Of a stretch of 11,451 nt of DNA, positions 1 to 7,000 are shown piece by piece. How positions within the stretch are numbered: the stretch's first letter is position 1; every line of letters starts with the position of its first letter. The stretch comes from Chloroflexota bacterium (GTDB lineage: Bacteria > Chloroflexota > Dehalococcoidia > SM23-28-2 > HRBIN24), in the NCBI GenBank assembly GCA_030550295.1, contig JAUQPQ010000051.1, positions 1-11,451 of the forward strand, read 5' to 3'. Under the pieces are notes generated by a model. It was not told where the DNA came from and did not search any database. It worked only from the letters and a program-made list of their open reading frames with translations. The position numbers and the translations under genes were made by a program.

Positions 1-2
1 TC

Positions 3-704
3 ATCGCTGGCCTGCCCATGGCCGCAGCCGTCTTTGAAGCTATGGACCCGTCCATACGTTTCCAAACCTTGGTGCAGGACGGGGCCAAGGTAGTGGCCGG
101 ACAGGAGGTGGCAGTGGTGGAGGGGCCTCTGGCATCCATCCTCGCCGCCGAAAGGACGGCCCTCAACTATTTGCAGCGCCTTTCAGGTATAGCTACTCTC
201 ACTGCCCGTTTCGCGGAGGAGCTGGCTGGCACTGGCGTCGTCCTCCGGGACACGCGCAAGACTACCCCTGGCTTGCGCACCCTAGAGAAGTATGCCGTGC
301 GTGTAGGCGGAGGGCAGAACCACCGCCTTCATCTGGCCGATGGCATCCTGGTGAAAGATAACCATTTGGCTGCTCTGCGGGCTCGCGGCTTAGGGGTGAC
401 GGAGGCAGTGCACCTTTGTCGCCAGGCTTATCCCCAGATGCCTGTGCAGGTAGAGGTCACTAACTTTAAAGAGGCCCAGGAGGCCTTAGAAGCAGGGGCC
501 GAGGCGCTTTTGCTGGACAACATGGCCCCAGCGGAAATAGCCCAGGTGGTGGCACTAGCCCGTGGGAGGGCGGCCCTGGAGGCCTCAGGGGGTATAACTC
601 TGGAAAACGTGCGGGAAGTAGCTAAGGCGGGTGTCCAGTATATTTCTGTGGGGGCTATCACCCATTCGGCCCCTGCCCTTGACCTCAGCCTAGAGGTAGC
701 CTAG
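3..704 (+). CDS. nadC: Nicotinate-nucleotide pyrophosphorylase (carboxylating), 5'-truncated by the window edge
   Basis: Quinolinate phosphoribosyltransferase converts quinolinate and PRPP to nicotinate mononucleotide, CO2 and pyrophosphate in de novo NAD synthesis (cytosolic). The frame is open from base 3, before the first ATG at 18, and the residues there (IAGLPMAAAVF) already match the family, so the gene starts upstream. About 233 residues are visible against a usual 270-290, so roughly 40-50 N-terminal residues are missing. Visible family motifs are ERTALNYLQRLSGIAT, then DTRKTTPGLRTLEKYAV and GGGQNHR with the phosphate-binding Arg/Lys/His residues, LVKDNH, VEVTN, LLLDNM, and ASGGIT with ISVGAITHS closing the barrel. 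It runs convergently into dtd, and the two stop codons share the tetranucleotide CTAG (701-704). Identification is secure. Confidence 0.96.
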   Translation: MAGLPMAAAVFEAMDPSIRFQTLVQDGAKVVAGQEVAVVEGPLASILAAERTALNYLQRLSGIATLTARFAEELAGTGVVLRDTRKTTPGLRTLEKYAVRVGGGQNHRLHLADGILVKDNHLAALRARGLGVTEAVHLCRQAYPQMPVQVEVTNFKEAQEALEAGAEALLLDNMAPAEIAQVVALARGRAALEASGGITLENVREVAKAGVQYISVGAITHSAPALDLSLEVA

Positions 705-1165
705 CCCCGCCGGGGCCGCTTTAGATCTTCTGAGTCTAGCAATATGGTGACTGGCCCGTCGTTTATCAGGTGCACCTTCATGTAGGCCCCAAAGCGGCCG
801 GTCTTGGTCTCCACGCCCAGACGGCGCAGGGCATAAGCGAAGGTGTCCACCAAAGAGGCGGCCTCTTCTGGAGGGGCAGCATCGTGGAAGCTGGGGCGAC
901 GCCCCCGGCGTACATCGCCTAAGAGGGTAAACTGGCTTACTACCAGCGCTTCGCCCCTTACCTCTAAGAGGGAACGGTTTAGGCGCCCCTCCTCGTCGGG
1001 AAACAGGCGCATCTCGGCCACCTTTTGGGCCAGCCTATAGGCCTCGGCCTCTGTGTCGCCCTTGGCCACCCCCAAAAGGACGAGCAGGCCACGGCCGATG
1101 TGGGCTATCTCCTCCCCCTCCACCTCTACCGCCGCTTGGGAGACCCGTTGTAAAACGGCCCTCAT
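701..1165 (-). CDS. dtd: D-aminoacyl-tRNA deacylase
   Basis: Hydrolyses D-amino acids, and glycine mischarged on tRNA-Ala, from tRNA; a homodimeric cytosolic proofreading enzyme. The 154-residue product has the family-typical length of about 145-155. It begins MRAVLQRVSQAAVEV, matching the canonical start. It carries the SQFTLLGD active-site motif near residue 78 and the NDGPVT motif near residue 136, whose Gly-cisPro dipeptide gives chirality selection. FHDAAPPEEA is the usual middle segment. Only 12 bases separate it from the upstream FmdB-type gene, so the two are probably one transcript read leftward from the promoter near 1470. No strong Shine-Dalgarno sequence is visible. Its last codons overlap the end of nadC on the other strand. 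Confidence 0.96.
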   Translation of the reverse strand: MRAVLQRVSQAAVEVEGEEIAHIGRGLLVLLGVAKGDTEAEAYRLAQKVAEMRLFPDEEGRLNRSLLEVRGEALVVSQFTLLGDVRRGRRPSFHDAAPPEEAASLVDTFAYALRRLGVETKTGRFGAYMKVHLINDGPVTILLDSEDLKRPRRG

Positions 1166-1177
1166 AAGATGGGGCGC

Positions 1178-1411
1178 CTACTCCTCGGCCTTGGCCTCCT
1201 CTTTAGCACCCGCCCCTTCAGATGCGCGACCGCCGTCCTTACGGTTGTCGGTGCTGTAGAAGCCGGGGCCCTTGAAGATGATGGCCGGAGGGCTGAAAAG
1301 GCGCCTGGCCTGGCCGCCACACTCAGGGCACTGCTGCTGACTGGGGGCACTAAAGCTCTCCCACCGCTCATAACGATGCCCATGGCTACACTCGTACTCG
1401 TAGATCGGCAC
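1178..1411 (-). CDS. FmdB family putative regulatory zinc-ribbon protein
   Basis: A 77-residue protein starting at a GTG codon. The N-terminus PIYEYECSHGHRYE is the hallmark of the FmdB/CxxC_CxxC_SSSS family, followed by CPECGG at residues 28-33. The frame is open further upstream, but the residues there do not resemble the family. The GTG is preceded at good spacing by GAGGAGGG (about 1418-1425), which fixes the start. The first zinc knuckle reads C-S-H-G-H rather than the common CxxCGH, so a histidine may replace one cysteine. The middle (LFSPPAIIFKGPGFYSTD) is also typical of the family, and the charged Lys/Glu/Ala-rich tail looks disordered. FmdB was named as a regulator in formamide metabolism, but the molecular function of most members is unknown. 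It is first gene of a leftward pair with dtd. Confidence 0.9.
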   Translation of the reverse strand: MPIYEYECSHGHRYERWESFSAPSQQQCPECGGQARRLFSPPAIIFKGPGFYSTDNRKDGGRASEGAGAKEEAKAEE

Positions 1412-1465
1412 AGCCCATCCCTCCTCAGCTCTCTGCTTAGCCCTCTTCGCGGGCTCCAAAACCCC

Positions 1466-1474
1466 ATTATACCA
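1466..1474 (-). promoter_or_regulatory. Extended -10 promoter of the FmdB-type gene and dtd
   Basis: Read leftward, the sequence is TGGTATAAT: a consensus -10 hexamer preceded by TGN, the extended -10 form. The candidate -35 (TTCCCG, 1491-1496) is poor and 19 bases away, which is tolerable for an extended -10 promoter. The predicted start of transcription is near 1459, giving a leader of about 48 bases before the GTG at 1411. Confidence 0.6.
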
Positions 1475-1501
1475 CCCCCTCACCCCCCACCGGGAACCCC
1501 C

Positions 1502-1531
1502 TTGACGTTGTGGAAACATTTGTTCTATAAT
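1502..1531 (+). promoter_or_regulatory. Strong sigma-70-type promoter for the zinc-ribbon/scpB/DUF503 group
   Basis: TTGACG at 1502-1507, an 18-base spacer and a perfect TATAAT at 1526-1531. Predicted transcription start is around 1538-1539. It is the best match to the vegetative consensus seen in the window and is covered by the inverted repeat at 1512-1547, implying tight repression. It diverges from the promoter near 1470. Confidence 0.75.
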
Positions 1532-1547
1532 TTGAACAAATGTTTCC
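1512..1547. promoter_or_regulatory. Tandem LexA-like operators forming a perfect inverted repeat around the -10 box
   Basis: The left arm GGAAACATTTGTTC (1512-1525) and right arm GAACAAATGTTTCC (1534-1547) are exact reverse complements separated by 8 bases that contain the -10 box. Each arm also holds its own GAAC-N4-GTTT dyad. With one flanking base, each matches the Bacillus-type SOS box CGAACRNRYGTTYC at 13 of 14 positions. The dyad centres are 20 bases apart, about two helical turns. One box fills the -35/-10 spacer and the other covers the transcription start, the usual position for a repressor. Assignment to LexA is inference; another repressor with the same half-sites is possible. Confidence 0.7.
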
Positions 1548-1560
1548 GAGGTGATGGGTG

Positions 1561-1689
1561 ATGGTGGTAGCGGTGCAGATGCGGTTGCCGTTGGTGGTAC
1601 GGAGGCGTTGTCCCCGGTGTGGGGGGCCGCTGGCGGTAGGGGAGGGGTATTGGGCGTGTAGTGTATGTGGCGCTTATCGGGCGTGCTAG
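1561..1689 (+). CDS. Small zinc-ribbon protein (42 residues) behind the LexA-like promoter
   Basis: The ORF starts at ATG 1561 after GAGGTGA (1548-1554) at good spacing and ends with TAG at 1687-1689. The product has a hydrophobic and basic start (MVVAVQMRLPLVVRRR), then CPRCGGPL at residues 17-24 and CSVCG at residues 33-37. These two CxxC knuckles about 12 residues apart are the layout of a rubredoxin-like zinc ribbon, and an extra Cys is last. I do not recognise a named family. The two knuckles, the ribosome binding site and the strong promoter directly upstream make a chance ORF unlikely. An overlapping frame opens at ATG 1554 but has no recognisable features. The gene ends 39 bases before scpB, so they are probably co-transcribed. 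A nucleic-acid or protein-binding role is inference only. Confidence 0.65.
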   Translation: MVVAVQMRLPLVVRRRCPRCGGPLAVGEGYWACSVCGAYRAC

Positions 1690-1728
1690 CCCTTCTGTGC
1701 TGGGGTAGCCTATGATTGGCTGGGGGAC

Positions 1729-2262
1729 GTGGTTGGAGAGCACCTCAAGTTGGCGTTGGAGGCGATTTTGTTTGTGGCCTCTGGGCCTTTGGGGGTGCAG
1801 GAGTTGGCCAGGGTGGTGGAAGCTCCTGTAGGGGTGGTGGAGGAGGCCTTAGAGGCGCTGGCGGCGGATTTACGTGGGAGGGGAATAAGGTTGCAGCGTC
1901 AGGGGGGCAGGCTCCGTCTGGTGACCGCCCCCGAGGTAGCCCCCTATGTGGAGCGCTATCTAGGGCTAAAGGGGCGGCAGCGCCTATCGAGGGCGGCCCT
2001 GGAGACCTTGGCCATTATAGCCTATCGCCAGCCCATCACCCGGGCCCAGATTGAGGCCATGCGGGGGGTAGACTGTCAGCATGTCCTTAGCAGTTTGAAG
2101 GCTTTAGGCCTTATAGGGGAGGTGGGGCGGGCCTCCCTCCCTGGTAGGCCTCTCCTCTATGGGACCACGATGAAGTTCTTGGAGTACTTCGGTCTGGAGC
2201 GGCCAGAGGACCTGCCTCCCCTTGACGGCCTCGGTCCTGCAGGCCAACATGGGGCTGAGTGA
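1729..2262 (+). CDS. scpB: Segregation and condensation protein B
   Basis: ScpB dimers bind the kleisin ScpA and join SMC to form the bacterial condensin that compacts and segregates chromosomes. The 177-residue product has the usual length. It begins LKLALEAILFVASGPL, the family N-terminus, and forms two winged-helix domains (roughly 5-80 and 85-165). The hallmark LSRAALETLAIIAYRQPITRA and the later LIGEVGR and GRPLLYGTT segments are present. The GTG start at 1729 has a weak ribosome site; a TTG at 1750 with GGAGAG 11 bases upstream is an alternative, seven residues shorter. In most genomes scpB follows scpA, but here no scpA lies next to it: the preceding gene is the small zinc-ribbon ORF in the same frame. 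It therefore probably depends on the promoter at 1502-1531. Confidence 0.94.
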   Translation: MVGEHLKLALEAILFVASGPLGVQELARVVEAPVGVVEEALEALAADLRGRGIRLQRQGGRLRLVTAPEVAPYVERYLGLKGRQRLSRAALETLAIIAYRQPITRAQIEAMRGVDCQHVLSSLKALGLIGEVGRASLPGRPLLYGTTMKFLEYFGLERPEDLPPLDGLGPAGQHGAE

Positions 2263-2284
2263 TCCCCTTTAGACCCGAGGTGGG

Positions 2285-2608
2285 ATGATGACGATAGGCC
2301 TGTGCCGCATCTGGTTTCGCCTCCCCGATAACCATTCTTTGAAAGGCAAAAGGCAGGCGTTACGGTCACTAATAGATAGGCTACGGCAGCGCTTCAACAT
2401 ATCGGTGGCGGAGGTGGGTGAGAGGGACCTGTGGCAGATGGTATCTCTGGGCATCTCTTGTGTAGTCCCGTCGCAGCGTCATGCCCACCGGGTGATATCG
2501 TCGGTGGTGGACTTTATAGTCCGGAGTCGCCTGGACTTAGAGCTGGTGGACTATCAAGTAGAGGTTATCCATGCCCTGGAGGATGGGGCTCTCCCTCTTA
2601 AGGGGTGA
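2285..2608 (+). CDS. DUF503 family protein (YlxP-like)
   Basis: A 107-residue protein of the DUF503 family, to which Bacillus YlxP belongs; its role is not firmly established, though relatives often sit beside nusA/infB/rbfA translation genes. Seen here are HSLKGKRQALRSLIDRL, then FNISVAEVGERDLWQ and VSLGISCV, which match the family core of a short ferredoxin-like fold. GAGGTGGG at 2277-2284 precedes two adjacent ATG codons (2285 and 2288); the second has the better spacing. It lies 22 bases after scpB and is likely the last gene of that transcript. Its last 11 bases overlap the end of the convergent hydrolase gene. The short C-terminal tail after HALEDGA is not conserved as far as I know. 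Confidence 0.88.
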   Translation: MMTIGLCRIWFRLPDNHSLKGKRQALRSLIDRLRQRFNISVAEVGERDLWQMVSLGISCVVPSQRHAHRVISSVVDFIVRSRLDLELVDYQVEVIHALEDGALPLKG

Positions 2609-2611
2609 GCC
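2587..2611. terminator. Hairpin across the convergent stop codons
   Basis: GGCTC (2587-2591) pairs with GAGCC (2607-2611), and CCCT (2593-2596) pairs with AGGG (2601-2604) around a CTTA loop, with a small internal mismatch. The stem contains both stop codons of the convergent DUF503 and hydrolase genes. Neither side carries a U-tract, so this is at most a weak or factor-assisted bidirectional terminator. Confidence 0.3.
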
Positions 2612-3446
2612 AGCGGCCAAGGAAGGACAGGACTCGTTCCAGATACTCCTGAGGGTGGTCTAGGCGGGCCATAGCGTGGTCGCTGCCTGGTGCAATCCAT
2701 AGCTCCTTAGGGTTCTGGGCCTTTTGGATCATCTCTTCCCGCTGCTCGGAAGATATATAGGAGTCCCTTTCTCCGTAGATGAGGAAGATGGCCCTTGGGG
2801 AGATGTGCGCTAGATAGTCCACAGGGCGCACCTCCGTAGCGCGGAAGGCTGCGAAGATCTCTCCCAGGCGGATGCTGGCCCTTGCTAGGGGGCGCAGAAG
2901 GGGCACCGGGACGCCTTTTTGCACGCGGTAAGCTAGTAGGCCAGCCAGGTCAGCGTAGGCGGAGTCGGCCACTACGGCCCTTATTCGTGGCTCCCTGGCG
3001 GCAGCCATAATGGCTGCCGCTGCCCCCATGGATATGCCCAGCACCGCCACAGGCCCTCCTCCTCTCCTTATAGCCTCCCTTGTGGCCGCCAAGACGTCTA
3101 ACACTTCGCGGGCTCCCAGGGTGGAGAAGTACCCTTTTGATTCGCCACATGCCCGGAAGTCGAAGAGGAAGACCCTATATCCCTGGCGGTGGAGGGCTAT
3201 GCCCAGATGGTAGGGTTCTGTAAGGCTTCGGTAGTAGCCATGGCAGAGGAGTAACGTTGGGCCCTGCCCTTGTCCCATCCATAGCCCTCGCAAAATGGTG
3301 CCATCTAGGCTGGGAAAGGCTACCCCCTCTCCTTCCACCTTTTCGGGCCAAGGGAGGCGCACAGGGTGGACCCAGCGCCAGCTGGCGTATCCAACGGTGC
3401 CCAGAACGAAGCCTATTCCCCCTCCTATCAGTGGAGCCAGCCCCAT
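2598..3446 (-). CDS. Membrane-anchored alpha/beta hydrolase
   Basis: A 282-residue serine hydrolase. The start MGLAPLIGGGIGFVLGTVGY is a glycine-rich hydrophobic segment, probably a signal anchor, followed by an alpha/beta hydrolase domain from about residue 40. Visible landmarks are the HG oxyanion region (69-70), the nucleophile elbow GISMG with Ser139, the acid in YGERD (Asp228) and the base in GSDHAM (His257), giving a complete triad in the right order. It resembles the DUF1749/BAAT-like peptidase-esterase group found near cell-envelope genes, but the substrate cannot be read from sequence. The ATG lies 7 bases after the stop of the HTH-PASTA gene, so the two are translationally coupled and may act together at the membrane. 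Confidence 0.88.
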   Translation of the reverse strand: MGLAPLIGGGIGFVLGTVGYASWRWVHPVRLPWPEKVEGEGVAFPSLDGTILRGLWMGQGQGPTLLLCHGYYRSLTEPYHLGIALHRQGYRVFLFDFRACGESKGYFSTLGAREVLDVLAATREAIRRGGGPVAVLGISMGAAAAIMAAAREPRIRAVVADSAYADLAGLLAYRVQKGVPVPLLRPLARASIRLGEIFAAFRATEVRPVDYLAHISPRAIFLIYGERDSYISSEQREEMIQKAQNPKELWIAPGSDHAMARLDHPQEYLERVLSFLGRWLTP

Positions 3447-3453
3447 ATGATAC

Positions 3454-4029
3454 CTAGCGTCCCAGCACCACTACCACCACTTCGCCGGCCCTTAGGGCTT
3501 GACCAGGCCTGGGAGCCTGATCCACCACGACATCCCCTTCGGCAGGGGACAGGTGGAGGAAAACGAAGCCGACTCCTTCCTTCTCCAGGGCCGCTATGGC
3601 CGATTCCACCGTCTGCCCTTTAAGGGCAGGGGCGATGTGGCCCGATTGGAGGCGTGCTATCCCTCCCTTACCGTCCCATGCCGTGGAGATGACCATAATG
3701 GCTGCTAAGAATATGGCTACCAGAGTGGAGACGAAAGGGAGGGAAGAGGTTAGGCTGGGGAGCTGCTCCACCCGTGTCATGGGGCGGAGGGTGGGAGCCT
3801 GCTCTTCCTGAGGCAAAAGGGAGAGCATCTCGGCCGGATCTAGACCGAGGAAGGAGGCATAGAGGCGCACAAAGCCCCTCACATAGGCAGGCGATGGGAG
3901 ATTAGTCTGGTCTCCTCCCTCGAGGGCTATGAGGTATTTGAGGGGTATACGGGTGGCCTCTTCTACCTCTTTGAGGGAGACACCCTTTCGGTGCCGTGCC
4001 TGTCTCAGGATTTCGCCCAGGCGGTCCAC
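3454..4029 (-). CDS. RodZ-like helix-turn-helix, transmembrane and PASTA domain protein
   Basis: A 191-residue bitopic membrane protein. Residues 1-70 form the RodZ-type helix-turn-helix (HTH_25): LGEILRQARHRKGVSLKEVE, then RIPLKYLIALE and SPAYVRGFVRLYASFLGLD. A linker leads to one hydrophobic span at about 98-117. The outside part (about 131-191) reads as one PASTA domain: IAPALKGQTVESAIAALE, then VVVDQAPRPGQALRAGE and a VVVVLG end. Canonical RodZ instead ends in DUF4115. RodZ links MreB to the cell wall machinery and PASTA domains bind peptidoglycan or muropeptides, so a wall-sensing role is inferred. The GTG start is supported by GAGGA five bases upstream; a nearby ATG is out of frame. It lies 32 bases after ileS and just before the hydrolase, in one leftward operon. 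Confidence 0.85.
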   Translation of the reverse strand: MDRLGEILRQARHRKGVSLKEVEEATRIPLKYLIALEGGDQTNLPSPAYVRGFVRLYASFLGLDPAEMLSLLPQEEQAPTLRPMTRVEQLPSLTSSLPFVSTLVAIFLAAIMVISTAWDGKGGIARLQSGHIAPALKGQTVESAIAALEKEGVGFVFLHLSPAEGDVVVDQAPRPGQALRAGEVVVVVLGR

Positions 4030-4061
4030 GGCTGTCCTCGTGCGCCATTATTTTATCCCAT

Positions 4062-7000
4062 TCAGCCGGCCCGCTGGACGGCCAGGATAAAGGGGTGGCC
4101 ATCGAGCTGTTGCTCTTGGGCCCAGGCCTCCTTGGGGGGTTGACCTTCCACCACCTCTACGGAGAGGGTCTCTTGGCGTACATAGTCGCCGTAGGTGGCC
4201 ATAACCTCCCGCAGCCCTTCCCAGCCGTGGTAGTAGAGGACGATGCGGTCTGAGATCTCAAGCCCTGCTGCCTTCCTCAAGTTCTGGACACGGTGGACTA
4301 GCTCCCTCGCCAGGCCCTCCTGCTTCAGCTCTGGGGTGAGGGAGGTGTCTACCCCTACAGCATAGCCTGCCTCGTCAGAGGCGGTTGCTAGGCCTTCTAG
4401 ATCATCGTCCCTATTTGCCCACTGCCAAGATTTGATGTTCAGCTCGTCAAGGATGAGGGGGATAAGCTCGGCAAGGGCCTCTTTCTCCACGGGGTAGCGT
4501 ACTTTCACCACCAGGCGGGAAAGGGGCTGACGAATTTTGATCCCTGCCTTGCTGCGGGCCCCTCGGCCCAGGCTGGTGATGCGCATGGCCAGGCGCATAT
4601 CGGAGATCAGTTTCTCATCGATCAGGGAAGGATCGGGTTGGGGCCAGTCGCACAGGTGGACGCTCTCGGGCGCTTGGGGGAGTATGCGGGCCTCGAGGTT
4701 CTGGTAAACGGCCTCTGCCAAGAAGGGGGTAAAGGGTGCCAGCAGCCGGCAGAGGGTGACGAGGCAGGTGTATAGGGTGTGATAGGCTGCCCATTTATCC
4801 TCGTCGCTCTCGGCCTTCCAGAAGCGACGTCGGCTACGGCGGACGTACCAATTGGAGAGGAGCTCTACCATCTCTTGGATGGCGCGGCCGGCATCGGTGG
4901 GGTTATAGGCTTCCAGTTCCCGTGTGACCTTCGCCACCGTGTCGTGGAGGAGGGAGATGGCCCAGCGGTCTAGAAGGCTGGGCCTCCCCTTGGGGGAAAG
5001 GGCAGGGTGGAACTTGTCCAGATTGGCGTAGGTGACGAAGAAGGCGTATACGTTCCAGAGGGTGAGGAGGAAGCGGCGCAAGGATTCGGCGACCAACCCC
5101 TGGGAGAAGCGACGGGGCACCCATGGGGGGGAGCTAGTGAACATGTACCAGCGCATGGCGTCGGCGCCGTGGGCCTCTATTACCGGCCACGGCTCCACCA
5201 CGTTGCCCCGCGATTTGCTCATCTTTTCGCCCTTCTCATCGAGGATGAGCTCCAGGCAGAGGCAGTTGCGGAAAGATACAGAGTCCCACAGGAGGGTAGA
5301 GAGGGCATGGAGGGTGTAGAACCAGCCCCGGGTCTGGTCTATGCCCTCGCAGATGAAATCGGCGGGGAAGGAGCGGTGGAATTCCTCTTGGTTTTCAAAG
5401 GGGTAGTGCCACTGGGCGTAGGGCATCGCCCCCGAATCGAACCAGACATCGGCTACCTCGGGCACCCTTACCATGGGGCTGCTACATTGGGGGCAGCGCA
5501 AACGCACTTCGTCTACGAAGGGACGGTGCAGGTCATGGAGCTTTTCCACCACCTGCCGCTCTATGGCCATCTCTGTTAGCTCGGCCACCGACCCTATACA
5601 TGCCTGGTGGCCGCAGCTCTGGCACTCCCAGAAGGGGAGGGGTATGCCCCAGAAGCGTTCCCGGGAGATGGCCCAGTCTACGTTGTTCTCTAGCCAGTTG
5701 CCGAAGCGGCCGTCTCGGATATAGGAGGGGTACCAGTCGATCTGGCGATTTAGCTCTATCAGGCGTTCCTTGCAGGCAGTGGTCTTTATGTACCAGCTGG
5801 GCTTGGCGTAATAGATGAGGGGAGTGCCACACCGCCAACAGAAGGGGTAGGTGTGGAGGATGGTCTCCCGGCGCAAGAGGAGGCCACGGCGGGTTAAGTC
5901 CTCCATGATGGCCTCATCGGCCTCTTTGACGAACTGGCCCTGGAAGGGTCCTCCTATGAAGCGCCCCCTCGGGTCCACGGGCTGCAGATAGAGGAGGCCC
6001 TCTTTGCGGCCCAGCTGGAAGTCTTCACCACCGAAGGCAGGAGCGATGTGCACTATTCCTGTCCCCTCATCTAGGGAGACGAAATCGGCGGCGACGATGG
6101 TGTGAGCCTTCTCTACCTGATGGCCGGGAGGAACAGGGCCTAGAGCGCCCTCTGCTGCTGGGTCAAACTGTAGGGGGGGCGTTCCCCAGGACATGGGATC
6201 AAATAAGGGTTCATATGGTAGGCCCACCAGTTGCCGGCCTGGGACTGTGGCTAGAAGGGAATAGTCATCCAAGGTGAAGGGCAGGAGAGAAGAGGCTACT
6301 ATGAGCACCTCTTCGCCCACCTGGGCCAAGGCATAAGCGGCCTCAGGGTGGACGGCCAAGGCCGTATTGCCGGGAAGGGTCCATGGGGTGGTGGTCCAAG
6401 CTACCAGAAAGGTAGGCCTGTCTCCTACTATTGGGGCGAGGCGCTTTCTGCCCTCTTCCCTTAGGGGGAACTTGACCCAGATAGAGGGATCAGGGGTATC
6501 TTCCCGATAGCCCTGGGCTACCTCGTGGTCTGACAGGGTGGTGCCGCATCTGGGGCAGTGGGGGACGGTACGGTAGTCACGATATATGAGGCCCTTGTCC
6601 CATAGCTGCTTCAGCACCCACCAGCACGACTCTATATACTCGTTACGGTAGGTGACATAAGCTTTCTCCATATCTAGCCAGAAGGCGATGCGCTCGGTGA
6701 GGGCCTCCCATTCCTGCAAGTAGCGCATAACGTTCTGGCGACAGAGGTTGTTAAACTGGGCTATGCCCACTTTCTCCTCGATCTCCCCTTTGGTGGTGAT
6801 GCCCAGTTGCTTCTCCACCTCCAGCTCGGCGGGGAGGCCGTGGGTATCCCAGCCGGCCCTTCGGGGCACCCGATAGCCTTGCATCGTCTTGAAGCGGATG
6901 ATGACGTCCTTAAAGACACGGGCCAAAACGTGATGGATGCCAGGACTGGCGTTGGCGTAGGGAGGGCCTTCGTAAAAGGTGAACTGGCGGTCTTTAGGTC

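Noticed and set aside
704..716. GCCCC-GCC-GGGGC hairpin just after the nadC stop, a possible terminator
   Set aside because: The stem is only 5 bp and is followed by CGCTTTAG rather than a T-run, and the bases code for the C-terminus of dtd.
1554..1661. Second short frame from ATG 1554 overlapping the zinc-ribbon ORF
   Set aside because: It is Gly-rich with no motif, and its spacing to the ribosome site is too short; the 1561 frame carries both CxxC knuckles.
5007..5579. Long forward frame of 190 codons inside ileS
   Set aside because: It lies antisense to well-conserved synthetase sequence, has no family match, and is a typical high-GC shadow frame.
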